A stretch of DNA of 40,383 nucleotides from Variovorax sp. (GTDB lineage: Bacteria; Pseudomonadota; Gammaproteobacteria; Burkholderiales; Burkholderiaceae_C). Below, one piece after another: positions 8,748 to 18,151 of the stretch; positions within the stretch are counted from its first letter, which is position 1; the number at the start of each line of letters is the position of its first letter. The stretch spans positions 1-40,383 of the forward strand of contig JAGIAI010000047.1 in the NCBI GenBank assembly GCA_017744935.1. The letters run 5' to 3'. The notes below the pieces were generated by a model. The model was not told where the DNA came from and ran no database searches. It worked only from the letters and a program-made list of their open reading frames with translations. The translations under genes and the position numbers were made by a program.

Positions 8748-9952
8748 GCCAGACCGCCACGTCGAGTCCCCTGCCGCTGGCGCCACCCGATCTCGACCTC
8801 ACGGGCATCGACCCTTTCTTCCAGCCGACCCGCGCCTCCTTCTGGCTGCTCGTGGTCCTGCTGCTCAACGGGCTGTTCTCCATCGGGCAGTTGTTTGCCT
8901 CGGGCTTTCGGGTGGTGCCGATCGCAGCGCTGCTGGGCCTGCTTGTCTGGGCGCTCTACACGCTCGGCTTCGTGGCGGTGTTCCGGGCGATGGACCTGCT
9001 CGAACAACACCCGCCCGCAGGCTACGTGCTCGCTTTTGCCTGGGGTGGCCTGGGTGCGGCGCATCTTTCCGCGCCTGCCAACAGGGCCATCCAGAGCCTG
9101 GCGGCCAAGCTCGTCTCGCCCGAATTCGTAGCCGTGTGGGGTCCGGCGCTGGCAGGCCCGATCACGGAGGAATTCCTCAAGTTGGCCGGCGTGATCCTGA
9201 TCATCCTGACGGCGCGCAACCAGTTCCGTACGGAACTCTCCGTACTCATCGTCGGGGCCATGACGGGGCTGGGCTTCCAGGTCGTTGAGAACCTGAACTA
9301 CACCGTGCGCTCGGCCATCACCTTCCCGTCGGACAGCCAGGTCCAGCCGGTCCTCTGGGACCTCGTCACGCGCGGCGTGTTGAGCGGCCTGTGGACCCAT
9401 GCGGCCTATACCGCGGTGGCTTCCTACGGCATCGCCCTGTTCCTGTTTCGTCGCGACCGCACGCGCGCCGAACGCATCGGCATGGCAGTGCTGTGCTTTG
9501 CGCTTGCGTGGGCCATGCACTTCGTCTGGAACTCGCCGTGGATGGAAGACTGGTTCAGCGATGACTTCGCAGGCCTGACGCTGCTTCTGCTGGCCAAGGG
9601 CCTGCCCGTGCTGCTCGCGGTGGCGCTGATCTGGCACGCGGGCACCCGCGAGACCGGCGCCTATCTGCATGCGCTGGCCGCCGCGCTCGTGCCCGAGCGC
9701 GAACTGCTGCGCGATGACGAATGGCTGCGCCTGGGATCACCGCTCGATCGCTGGCGCGTGCGACGTGAAATGGGCCACGCCTACGGCCGTCGCGCGCGGC
9801 GCCTGAAGATGCATCTGCAGCGCGAACAGTTGCGCCTGGTGCTCAAGGCCGGCATGTACGGCAGAGGTCCGCGCACCGCGCGACACGAGCGGAACATCCA
9901 CCGCCTCAGAACCAAGCTCGACGCGATCACCCAGTCCGCCGTGCCCGCCTAG
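8744..9952 (+). CDS. PrsW family intramembrane metalloprotease
   Basis: A 402-residue polytopic membrane protein with a GTG start overlapping the previous stop. It carries the PrsW/CPBP-type signatures in order within hydrophobic helices: Glu142-Glu143 (PITEEFLKLAG), Glu182-Asn183 (GFQVVENLNY), His219 (LWTHAAYTAV) and His259 (AWAMHFVWN). These residues are the expected catalytic or metal-binding set. PrsW enzymes cleave membrane-anchored regulators within the bilayer. The last 100 residues are soluble and basic, extending beyond the core. It is the last gene of a three-gene operon with two unrecognised membrane proteins. Its 3' end overlaps the convergent XRE regulator gene by 26 bases. Family membership is secure; the substrate is unknown. 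Confidence 0.88.
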   Translation: MSQTATSSPLPLAPPDLDLTGIDPFFQPTRASFWLLVVLLLNGLFSIGQLFASGFRVVPIAALLGLLVWALYTLGFVAVFRAMDLLEQHPPAGYVLAFAWGGLGAAHLSAPANRAIQSLAAKLVSPEFVAVWGPALAGPITEEFLKLAGVILIILTARNQFRTELSVLIVGAMTGLGFQVVENLNYTVRSAITFPSDSQVQPVLWDLVTRGVLSGLWTHAAYTAVASYGIALFLFRRDRTRAERIGMAVLCFALAWAMHFVWNSPWMEDWFSDDFAGLTLLLLAKGLPVLLAVALIWHAGTRETGAYLHALAAALVPERELLRDDEWLRLGSPLDRWRVRREMGHAYGRRARRLKMHLQREQLRLVLKAGMYGRGPRTARHERNIHRLRTKLDAITQSAVPA

Positions 9953-10637
9953 GCGCGGCCGGAGGCTTTGCGGCAACGACCTGGGTCGCGCCACGCTGTT
10001 CCCCGGCACGCGCCGTGCGCATCAGGAGGCTTTCCGTCGACGTGACACCGACGATGCGCGCGAGTTGCCTGCTGGTGCTGACATAGGCATGGCCGATGCG
10101 GCTGTCGAAGTAGAGCGAATCGCCGCGCCCCAGTCGCACGACCTCTCCCGTGTCGAAATGCACCTCGATCGTGCCCGAGAGCACGTACGCGAACTCTTCG
10201 CCGTCGTGGCGCGCGAAATCCTCGGGCCCATCGATGCGCCGCGCGTGCACCGTGCCGATCACCGGGCTCATGAGCTTGCCGGTGGCGGTCGTGCCGAGAA
10301 ACTCATACGCGAACGAAAGGCCCCGGTAGACGACCCCCTTGCCGGATCGGGTCACGACGGGCGCCTGCAGCGCAGAGGTCTTGACGCCTTCGCCCGCGAA
10401 CATCGCATTCATGTCCATCTTCAGTGCGTGGCCGAGCGCTGCGAAGTTCTCGTAGCCCAGCGCGAGCTGGCCGCGCTCGGCGCGCGAGATCGTCGGCACC
10501 GAAACGCCTGAGAGTTCCGACAACTGCTGCAGCGTCCAGCCGATGCTCTTGCGAGCACTTCGCAATCGGCGGCCGAAAGTCTCCCTGTCCAGCAACTGGC
10601 CCTCGGGCTGCGCTTTCTCGCTCTCGCGCGGCTTCAT
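9927..10637 (-). CDS. XRE family regulator with C-terminal cupin domain
   Basis: A 236-residue transcription factor. Residues 20-75 form an XRE helix-turn-helix (FGRRLRSARKSIGWTLQQLS, then VSVPTISRAERGQLALGYEN). A cupin_2 sensor domain covers about residues 140-210 (EEFAYVLSGTIEVHFDTGE, LGRGDSLYFDSRIGHAYVS). Regulators of this build often control amino-acid or polyamine catabolism next to them, with the cupin binding an effector. The gene diverges from the D-amino-acid/peptide operon across a 256-base region holding three copies of one palindrome, so it most likely controls that operon and itself. An AAGGA ribosome site lies 7 bases from the ATG. The stop lies inside the end of the convergent PrsW gene. 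Confidence 0.92.
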   Translation of the reverse strand: MKPRESEKAQPEGQLLDRETFGRRLRSARKSIGWTLQQLSELSGVSVPTISRAERGQLALGYENFAALGHALKMDMNAMFAGEGVKTSALQAPVVTRSGKGVVYRGLSFAYEFLGTTATGKLMSPVIGTVHARRIDGPEDFARHDGEEFAYVLSGTIEVHFDTGEVVRLGRGDSLYFDSRIGHAYVSTSRQLARIVGVTSTESLLMRTARAGEQRGATQVVAAKPPAAPRRARRTG

Positions 10638-10731
10638 GGGTTCATCCTTGATCTCCTGTGTGTCTCTGCGGGCCTTCCCAGCGGAGATTCTGCCAGCCGG
10701 CGCCCCTGATCATGCGTCTTTCCTGGCCTGG

Positions 10732-10751
10732 ATTTTGCGTTCATGCAAATT
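10732..10751. promoter_or_regulatory. Operator candidate, palindrome copy 1
   Basis: The core is TTTGC-GTTCAT-GCAAA, a perfect 5-bp inverted repeat around a 6-base spacer. It is the first of three sites with the same half-sites (TTTGC/GCAAA, six-base gap) between the XRE-cupin regulator and the operon it probably controls. Its centre is 15 bp from copy 2, and the two share edge bases. Confidence 0.6.
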
Positions 10752-10766
10752 GCGAATCTGCAAATT
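10748..10766. promoter_or_regulatory. Operator candidate, palindrome copy 2
   Basis: AATTGC-GAATCT-GCAAATT, with the same half-sites and 6-base spacer as copies 1 and 3, slightly degenerate on the left arm. The overlap with copy 1 suggests cooperative or alternating binding by a dimeric regulator. Confidence 0.58.
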
Positions 10767-10810
10767 CACCAATGGGAGGCGCTGGGTGTTTACCCTGAAA
10801 TCGGTTTGAT

Positions 10811-10830
10811 TTTTTGCGTATCCGCAAATT
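10811..10830. promoter_or_regulatory. Operator candidate, palindrome copy 3
   Basis: TTTTTGC-GTATCC-GCAAATT, centred 64 bp from copy 2 and about 73 bases before the start of the flavoenzyme gene. It overlaps the putative -35 hexamer of the operon promoter, so binding here would be expected to block transcription. Confidence 0.6.
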
Positions 10831-10842
10831 CTTCCATACACT
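10814..10842 (+). promoter_or_regulatory. Putative promoter of the D-amino-acid/peptide operon
   Basis: TTGCGT (10814-10819) and TACACT (10837-10842) are separated by 17 bases and sit about 50 bases before the first gene. Both hexamers match the sigma-70 consensus only partly. The position within the operator region makes them the best candidate I can see. This is inference from pattern only. Confidence 0.3.
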
Positions 10843-10893
10843 CCGCTTCCACTTGACCGAGTCCACCCTGACGCCAACCCTTCTTTCCGAAAC

Positions 10894-12057
10894 ATGACTT
10901 CCGAGACCGCCGCCATCCAAGCCGACTTCCTCGTGATCGGTGCGGGCATCGCGGGCGCATCCGTTGCGCACTGGCTTGCAGCGCATGGGCGCACCATCGT
11001 GCTCGAGCGCGAATCACAGCCCGGCTATCACTCGACCGGGCGTTCGGCGGCCCTCTTCATGGAAAGCTACGGCACCGAGCAGGTTCGCGCGCTAACCCTG
11101 GCCAGCCGCGCTTTCTTCGAATCGCCACCAGCGGGCTTCACCGAACACCCGCTGCTGACGCCCCGGGGCGCGATGATGGTCGGCACGCCGGAGCAGCGCG
11201 CCGAACTCGACGCGCACTGGGACGTGCTCAGCGCGATGTCGCCATGTGCACGTCGCCTCACGCCTGCCGAAGCCTGCGAACTCGTGCCTGCCCTGAGGGC
11301 CGAACTTCTGCACGGCGCGGTCTACGAACCGGATGCCGCCGACATGGACGTGCACGCGATCCATCAGGGCTATCTGCGCGGCATGCGACGCGCAGGCGGC
11401 ACGCTGGTCTGCGATGCCGACGTGTCGCAGATGCGGCGCGTGAACGGCCGCTGGCAAGTCACCGCAGGCGGTGCGACCTACGAGGCACCGGTGGTGCTCA
11501 ACGCGGCCGGCGCATGGTGCGACGTGATCGGGCAACTGGCCGGCGCGCAGCCGCTCGGCCTTCAGCCCTGCCGACGCTCCGCATTCATCTTCGCCGGCGC
11601 TTCCGGGCAGGACCCCACCCATTGGCCCATGGTGCATGGCGCCACCGAAGACTGGTACATCAAGCCGGACGCCGGCATGTTGCTGGGATCGCCCGCCAAC
11701 GCGGACCCCGTCGATCCACAGGACATCCAGCCGGAAGAGCTGGACATCGCGCTCGCCATCCACCGCATCGAGGAAATGACCACGCTTCAGATCCGCCGGC
11801 CCACGCGCACCTGGGCCGGGCTGCGGTCCTTTGTCGCGGACGGCAATCTCGTCGGCGGTTTCGATGACCAGGTGGAAGGCTTCTTCTGGATCGCCGCACA
11901 AGGCGGCTATGGCATCCAGACTTCCGCCGCGATGGGCGAGACCTGCGCGGCACTCGCGCGCGGACTGCCCGTGCCGCCACACCCTTCCTCGTTCGGCCTG
12001 ACCGCCGAGATGCTGAGCCCGCGACGCCTGCGCGTGCAGGACGTCGTCGCAAGCTGA
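10894..12057 (+). CDS. dauA: FAD-dependent D-amino acid (D-arginine-type) dehydrogenase
   Basis: A 387-residue DAO-family flavoenzyme. The FAD-binding motif VIGAGIAGASVAHWL is at residues 14-28, followed by LERESQPGYHSTGRSAA and the C-terminal WAGLRSFVADGNLVGGF and AAQGGYGIQTSAAMGE. The whole chain closely resembles my recollection of Pseudomonas aeruginosa D-arginine dehydrogenase (DauA), which oxidises many D-amino acids to imino acids and passes electrons to the respiratory chain. Aligned that way, the active-site Tyr53 is kept (Tyr59 here) but His48 appears replaced by Leu54, so the substrate range may differ. It is the first gene of an operon that ends in RidA, which hydrolyses the imines made by such enzymes. 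The regulator is the divergent XRE-cupin protein. No strong ribosome site is seen. Confidence 0.87.
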   Translation: MTSETAAIQADFLVIGAGIAGASVAHWLAAHGRTIVLERESQPGYHSTGRSAALFMESYGTEQVRALTLASRAFFESPPAGFTEHPLLTPRGAMMVGTPEQRAELDAHWDVLSAMSPCARRLTPAEACELVPALRAELLHGAVYEPDAADMDVHAIHQGYLRGMRRAGGTLVCDADVSQMRRVNGRWQVTAGGATYEAPVVLNAAGAWCDVIGQLAGAQPLGLQPCRRSAFIFAGASGQDPTHWPMVHGATEDWYIKPDAGMLLGSPANADPVDPQDIQPEELDIALAIHRIEEMTTLQIRRPTRTWAGLRSFVADGNLVGGFDDQVEGFFWIAAQGGYGIQTSAAMGETCAALARGLPVPPHPSSFGLTAEMLSPRRLRVQDVVAS

Positions 12058-12090
12058 TCCCATTTGCCATCCGCCACAGGAGTACCCGCC

Positions 12091-13545
12091 GTGCGTGTCT
12101 TCAGCGCTTCACTCGCAACCGAAACCAACACCTTCGGCCCGATGCCGACCGGCCTCGCGTCATTTCGTGATCGCGGCTACTTCCCGGCCGGGCAGCATCC
12201 CGACACCCTGACGCTGTTCTCCGGTCCCCTCTGGGCTGCGCGCCTGCGCGGCAAGGAGGCGGGCTGGACGCTCATCGAGGGCATGGTGGCGGCAGCCCAA
12301 CCCAGCGGCATCACGACGCGCCATGCCTACGAGTCCCTGCGCGACGAATTGCTCCGCGATTTGAAAGCCGCACTGCCGGTGGACGTGGTGCTGCTCGGCC
12401 TGCACGGTGCGATGGTGGCCGACGGCTACGACGATTGCGAAGGCGACCTGCTTCAGCGCGTGCGCGCGCTGGTCGGCCCTGACACCGTCATCGGCGCGGA
12501 ACTCGATCCGCACTGCCATCTCACGCCCGAAATGGTGAAGCACGCCAACATGCTCATCACGTTCAAGGAGTACCCCCACACCGACGTGCTGGAGCGCGGC
12601 CTGGAACTGGTGGACCTGTGCGTGGCCACTGCGCAGAAGAAGATCAGCCCCGTCGCGGCCGTGGTCGACACCGGCCTGATCGTCACGGTGCACACCTCGC
12701 GCGAACCCGCGCGCGGCTTCGTGCAGCGCATGCAGTCGCTCGAAGGCAAGGACGGCGTGCTTTCCATCTCGCTGGCGCACGGCTTCAGCTGGGGCGATGT
12801 GCCCGGCATGGGCACCAAGATGCTGGTCTACACCGACCGCAATGCCGATCACGCGCAAGCCCTGGCACGCCAGCTCGCCGACGAAGTCATCGGCATGCGC
12901 GACGCGCTGACGGTGAACTATCCCGCCATCGATGTCGCGCTGGATGAGGCGATGGCCTTCAAGGGCGGCCCGGTGATCATGGCCGACGGCGCCGACAACG
13001 CAGGCGGCGGCGCAGCGAGCGATTCGACCTTCGTGCTGCAACGCATGGTCGAACGCGGCATCACCGACGCCGCGCTCGGCCCACTGTGGGACCCGATCGC
13101 CGTACGCATCGCCTTCGACGCCGGCGAAGGTGCGCGCCTGCGGATGCGCATCGGCGGCAAGATCAGTCCGCTGTCGGGCCAGCCGCTGGACCTCGACTGC
13201 ACCGTGAAGGCGCTCAAGCCCGGCATGGTGATGACCGGCCTCGCAGGCACGCCCACGCCGATGGGCGATTGCGCTCTCGTCGAAGTGGCAGGCATCGAGA
13301 TCGTGCTGATCACGCTGCGCAACCAGGCCATGGGCACCGACCTCTTCACGCAGCTCGGCTGCGACCTGGCGGCGAAGCAGCTCATCGTGGTGAAGTCCTC
13401 GCAGCACTTCTACGCATCGTTCTCCAAGGTGGGAAAGCACGTGATCTACGTCGCCGCGCCGGGCTCGGTGACGCTCGACCTCAACACCCTGCCTTACCAG
13501 AAGATCCAGCGCCCCAAGTGGCCCATGGATGCACTAGCCGCCTGA
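12091..13545 (+). CDS. M81 family metallopeptidase (MlrC-like)
   Basis: A 484-residue protein from a GTG at 12091, chosen because AGGAG lies 8 bases upstream and the protein then begins directly with VRVFSASLATETNTF as M81 proteins usually do; an upstream TTG at 12064 is less likely. The zinc ligands known for MlrC (Asp-x-His plus a later His) are visible as Asp139, His141 (LDPHCHLT) and His163 (KEYPHTD), with the same 24-residue spacing. HGFSWGDVPGMG and GADNAGGGAASDSTF are also typical. The family's best-known member cleaves linearised microcystin peptides, but most members sit in peptide-transport operons like this one and probably act on unusual small peptides or amides. No signal peptide is present, so it acts in the cytoplasm on imported substrate. 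Confidence 0.88.
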   Translation: MRVFSASLATETNTFGPMPTGLASFRDRGYFPAGQHPDTLTLFSGPLWAARLRGKEAGWTLIEGMVAAAQPSGITTRHAYESLRDELLRDLKAALPVDVVLLGLHGAMVADGYDDCEGDLLQRVRALVGPDTVIGAELDPHCHLTPEMVKHANMLITFKEYPHTDVLERGLELVDLCVATAQKKISPVAAVVDTGLIVTVHTSREPARGFVQRMQSLEGKDGVLSISLAHGFSWGDVPGMGTKMLVYTDRNADHAQALARQLADEVIGMRDALTVNYPAIDVALDEAMAFKGGPVIMADGADNAGGGAASDSTFVLQRMVERGITDAALGPLWDPIAVRIAFDAGEGARLRMRIGGKISPLSGQPLDLDCTVKALKPGMVMTGLAGTPTPMGDCALVEVAGIEIVLITLRNQAMGTDLFTQLGCDLAAKQLIVVKSSQHFYASFSKVGKHVIYVAAPGSVTLDLNTLPYQKIQRPKWPMDALAA

Positions 13546-13593
13546 CACGCAATCCCTTCCCTTCTTGTGACGAACCTTCACGGAGTTCCGACG

Positions 13594-15180
13594 ATGAAAC
13601 GACGCACCCTTGCTGCCCTGGCTGCCTTCGGCGCAATCACGCTGGGCACGCTCAGCCCCACCGCGATGGCCCAGGCGCCAGCGAAGACCCTTCGCGTGGT
13701 GGCGCATGCCGACCTGAAGATCCTCGACCCGACCTTCACCACGGCCTACATCTCGCGCAACTTCGGCTACATGGTCTACGACACCCTGTTCTCGCAGGAC
13801 ACCACCGGCAAGCCCCAGCCGCAGATGGTGGAGAAGTACACCCAGTCGCCCGACGGCAAGCAATGGAGCTTCACGCTGCGCCCGGGCCTGAAGTTCTCCG
13901 ACGGCTCGCCGGTCACGTCCACGGACGTCATCGCATCGATGCAGCGCTGGACCAGCCGCGACAGCCTCGGCCGTGCGATGGCGGCGAATGGTGCCGAATG
14001 GAAGGCGGTCGACGCCCGCACCTTCACGCTGACGCTGGCACAGCCTTTCGGCATGGTGCTCGAAGCGCTCTCCAAGCCATCGGGCTACCCGGCGTTCATC
14101 CTGCCCGAGAAGCTGGCCAAGCTGCCCGCCACTGCGCCAATGACCGAAGTGCTGGGCTCTGGCCCCTTCGTCTTCAAGCGTGACGAGTGGGTGCCGGGAA
14201 ACAAGGCGGTGTTCGTGCGCAACACGCAATACGTGCCGCGCACCGAGGCCGTCAACGGGCTTTCCGGTAGCAAGAAGAGCAACTTCGATCGCGTGGAGTG
14301 GCTCTATCTGCCCGACGCGAACAGTGCCGTCGCCGCACTTCAGCGCGGCGAAGTGGACCTGATCGAACAGCTGCCGCCCGACTACATCGCACCGCTGCGC
14401 GCAGACAGCAAGACCAAGGTGGGCAGCGGCGGCAACTACCAGGCTTTCCTGGTGCTCAACCAGCTGCACGCGCCTTTCGACAACATCAAGGCCCGCCAGG
14501 CCTTCCAGATGGCGGTGAACCAGGAGCGATTCGTCGCCGCGATGGGCTACCCGGCTGACATGCGCATGGCCTACTGCCACACCTACTTCATCTGCGGCAG
14601 CCCCAACGACACGGCGGCGGGCTCGCAGGGCCACGCCAAGCCGGACCTCGCGAAGGCCAAGGCGCTGCTGGCGGAGTCCGGCTACAAGGGCGAGAAGGTG
14701 GTGCTGCTGGTGCCGACCGATGTCACCTACCTCAACGCACTCGCCCTGATGGCCGCGCAGACGCTGCGCAGCATCGGCGTGAACGTGGACATGCAGTCGA
14801 TGGACTGGGCCTCGATCGGCGCCCGTCGCGCCAAGCGTGACGCACCCTCCGCCGGCGGCTGGAATGTGTACGTGACCGTCGCCGGCGAGTTCGATGCCAA
14901 CTCGCCGATCACCAACGCCTACCTGGGCCCGGCCTGCGGCAACTCCCTGCCCGGTTGGCCCTGCGACAAGGAACTCGACGCCTTGCGCGCTGCATGGCTG
15001 CAAGCGAGCGATGCATCGCAGCGCAAGCCGCGCCTCGACGCCTTCCAGACCCGCGCCTTCGAAGCCGTGCCCTACATCAACGCGGGCCAGTACTCCGCCG
15101 TCTATGCCGCGCGCGCCGACCTCAAGGGCCTCGACAAGCTCTGGGGCGGCATGCCGCTGGTCTGGGCGCTGGACAAGTAA
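13594..15180 (+). CDS. Dpp-type ABC transporter substrate-binding protein
   Basis: A 528-residue SBP_bac_5 family periplasmic binding protein. The ATG at 13594 is chosen (GGAG about 10 bases upstream) because it gives a standard Sec signal: basic MKRRT, a hydrophobic core, and a cleavage site near TAMAQA around residue 28. An upstream GTG at 13567 would only add a non-signal extension. The mature part has family features such as DGKQWSFTLRPGLKFSDGSP near residues 87-106 and FDNIKARQAFQMAVNQERF in the second lobe. These proteins deliver oligopeptides, dipeptides, glutathione or related amides to the permease. Flanking enzymes point to D-amino-acid-containing peptides or acyl-D-amino acids as cargo; this is inferred. 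Confidence 0.93.
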   Translation: MKRRTLAALAAFGAITLGTLSPTAMAQAPAKTLRVVAHADLKILDPTFTTAYISRNFGYMVYDTLFSQDTTGKPQPQMVEKYTQSPDGKQWSFTLRPGLKFSDGSPVTSTDVIASMQRWTSRDSLGRAMAANGAEWKAVDARTFTLTLAQPFGMVLEALSKPSGYPAFILPEKLAKLPATAPMTEVLGSGPFVFKRDEWVPGNKAVFVRNTQYVPRTEAVNGLSGSKKSNFDRVEWLYLPDANSAVAALQRGEVDLIEQLPPDYIAPLRADSKTKVGSGGNYQAFLVLNQLHAPFDNIKARQAFQMAVNQERFVAAMGYPADMRMAYCHTYFICGSPNDTAAGSQGHAKPDLAKAKALLAESGYKGEKVVLLVPTDVTYLNALALMAAQTLRSIGVNVDMQSMDWASIGARRAKRDAPSAGGWNVYVTVAGEFDANSPITNAYLGPACGNSLPGWPCDKELDALRAAWLQASDASQRKPRLDAFQTRAFEAVPYINAGQYSAVYAARADLKGLDKLWGGMPLVWALDK

Positions 15181-15201
15181 GACCTCCTGCAAGCGTCGTC
15201 C

Positions 15202-16137
15202 ATGGGCTACATCCTGCGTCGCCTCGTCGCCACCCTGCCTGTCATGGCGGTGGTGGCGGTGGTGGTCTTCCTCCTGATCCATCTGTCGCCGGGCGATCCG
15301 GCCGCGCTCATCGCGGGCGACCTGGCCACCGAGGACGACATCCGTCATCTGCGCGAGGCCCTGGGGCTGAACCTGCCGATCTGGCAGCAGTTCCTGATCT
15401 GGATCGGCAAGCTGGCGGCGGGTGACCTGGGCACGTCGATCTTCACGCAGGTCTCGGTGACGACGTTGCTCGCGCAGCGCGTCGAGCCCACGCTGGCGAT
15501 CGCGCTGGTGACGATGCTCTTCACGATCCTGATCGCCATTCCGCTGGGCACGCTGGCGGCGTATCGCGCGGGGAGCTGGGTCGATCGGCTGGTGATGCTG
15601 TTCGCGGTGCTCGCGTTCTCGGTGCCGGCATTCCTGGTGGGATATCTGTTGGTCTACGCCTTTGCCATCCAACTGCCGTGGTTCCCCGTACAAGGCTATG
15701 TGCGAATGAGCGATGGCCTGGGGCCGTGGCTGCGCAGCATCGTGCTGCCGTGCGTGAATCTGGCGTTGGTCTACATCGCACTGGTCACGCGCATGACGCG
15801 AGCGACTGTGATGGAAGTACTTCACGAAGACTACATCCGCACCGCGCGAGCCAAGGGTTTGGGTGTGCTTCCCGTGCTCGGCCACGCATTGCGCAACGCC
15901 GCAGTTCCGATCGCAACGACGGTGGGCGTTGGTATTGCGCTGCTCATTGGCGGCGTCGTCGTGACGGAGACCGTGTTCGCCATTCCCGGTGTGGGGCGGC
16001 TGGTGGTCGATTCGGTGCAACGTCACGACTACCCGGTGATTCAGAGCGTTCTTCTGCTCTCCGCTGGCGTGTATGTCGTGATCAATCTGCTGATCGATCT
16101 GAGCTATCGGCTCTTTGATCCGCGTATCCGGTATTGA
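15202..16137 (+). CDS. Dpp-type ABC transporter permease (DppB-like)
   Basis: A 311-residue inner-membrane permease with about six membrane spans. The first is at residues 9-30, followed by the characteristic large periplasmic loop LSPGDPAALIAGDLATEDDI. The EAA coupling motif is seen as YIRTARAKGLGVLPVLGHALRNA around residues 211-233, and the C-terminus ends YRLFDPRIRY as DppB/OppB/GsiC proteins do. It pairs with the DppC-like permease downstream to form the channel. It starts 21 bases after the binding-protein gene. The 74-base gap to the next gene shows no obvious terminator. Confidence 0.94.
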   Translation: MGYILRRLVATLPVMAVVAVVVFLLIHLSPGDPAALIAGDLATEDDIRHLREALGLNLPIWQQFLIWIGKLAAGDLGTSIFTQVSVTTLLAQRVEPTLAIALVTMLFTILIAIPLGTLAAYRAGSWVDRLVMLFAVLAFSVPAFLVGYLLVYAFAIQLPWFPVQGYVRMSDGLGPWLRSIVLPCVNLALVYIALVTRMTRATVMEVLHEDYIRTARAKGLGVLPVLGHALRNAAVPIATTVGVGIALLIGGVVVTETVFAIPGVGRLVVDSVQRHDYPVIQSVLLLSAGVYVVINLLIDLSYRLFDPRIRY

Positions 16138-16211
16138 GATGACGCATCCCGGAATACAACCCTGCAGTTCTCAACTCGCCCCCCATAGCCTCTGACACGA
16201 CGCACAACACG

Positions 16212-17099
16212 ATGTCCGCTGTCCCCCTCCAAAAGACCGCGCCACCGAGCGACGATTCGGTGTTCGTACCCCCACGCTGGCGCTGGGTACGCAAGCATCC
16301 GACCCTGATCATTGGCGCCGTCCTGCTGTTGCTCGTTGCTGCGATCGCATTGGCAGCCCCCTGGATCGCGACGCACGATCCGCAAGACATCGACCCTCTC
16401 GCGCGCATGCAGCCGCCTTCGTCCGAGCACTGGTTCGGCACCGATGCGCTTGGCCGCGATGTGTTCAGCCGCACTGTCTGGGGAGGACGCGTCTCGCTGA
16501 TCGTCGGGATCAGCGTCGCCGTGGTCTCCACGATCCTTGGTGTGATCCTCGGGCTGGCGGCTGGCTTCGTTCGGCGCATCGACGGGTTTGTCATGCGCAT
16601 CATGGATGGGCTGATGGCGATTCCCGGCATCCTGCTGGCCATTGCGCTGATGGCCGTCACCCGCGCCAGCCTCACCACAGTGATCGTCGCCATCATCGTG
16701 CCGGAAGTGCCACGTGTGGTGCGGCTGGTGCGGTCGCTGGCGCTCACGTTGCGCGAACAGCTCTACGTCGAAGCCGCGCATGCCGTGGGCACGCGGTTGC
16801 CGGTGATCCTGCTTCGCCACGTTCTGCCGAACATGGTCGCGCCACTGGTGGTGCAGGCCACGTTCATCGCTGCGTCTGCAGTGCTGATCGAAGCTGCTTT
16901 GTCCTTCCTCGGAGTTGGCGTTCCGCCCACCACGCCCAGTTGGGGAAACATGATGGCCGAGGGCCGCAACTTCGTCGCCGTGGCCTTCCACATCATCCTG
17001 TACCCCGGGATGCTGCTGGCCGCCACGGTGCTCGCGATCAACCTGCTCGGCGACGGCCTGCGCGATGCGCTGGACCCGCGCCTGGCGCGTCAACTCTGA
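16212..17099 (+). CDS. Dpp-type ABC transporter permease (DppC-like)
   Basis: A 295-residue permease with a short cytoplasmic N-terminus and a first span at about residues 32-52. The typical loop ARMQPPSSEHWFGTDALGRD follows, which marks DppC/OppC-type subunits. The EAA motif is YVEAAHAVGTRLPVILLRHV near residues 185-204, and the C-terminal LLGDGLRDALDPRL is also typical. It forms the second half of the transmembrane channel. The first ATPase gene starts 14 bases downstream. Confidence 0.94.
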   Translation: MSAVPLQKTAPPSDDSVFVPPRWRWVRKHPTLIIGAVLLLLVAAIALAAPWIATHDPQDIDPLARMQPPSSEHWFGTDALGRDVFSRTVWGGRVSLIVGISVAVVSTILGVILGLAAGFVRRIDGFVMRIMDGLMAIPGILLAIALMAVTRASLTTVIVAIIVPEVPRVVRLVRSLALTLREQLYVEAAHAVGTRLPVILLRHVLPNMVAPLVVQATFIAASAVLIEAALSFLGVGVPPTTPSWGNMMAEGRNFVAVAFHIILYPGMLLAATVLAINLLGDGLRDALDPRLARQL

Positions 17100-17113
17100 A
17101 GCGGAGACTCCCA

Positions 17114-18147
<1,034 letters not shown>

Positions 18148-18151
<4 letters not shown>

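Noticed and set aside
13534..16026. An 830-codon open frame on the minus strand
   Set aside because: It lies antisense to the binding-protein and permease genes, has a composition rich in His, Arg and Gln typical of mirrored GC-rich codons, and shows no domain.
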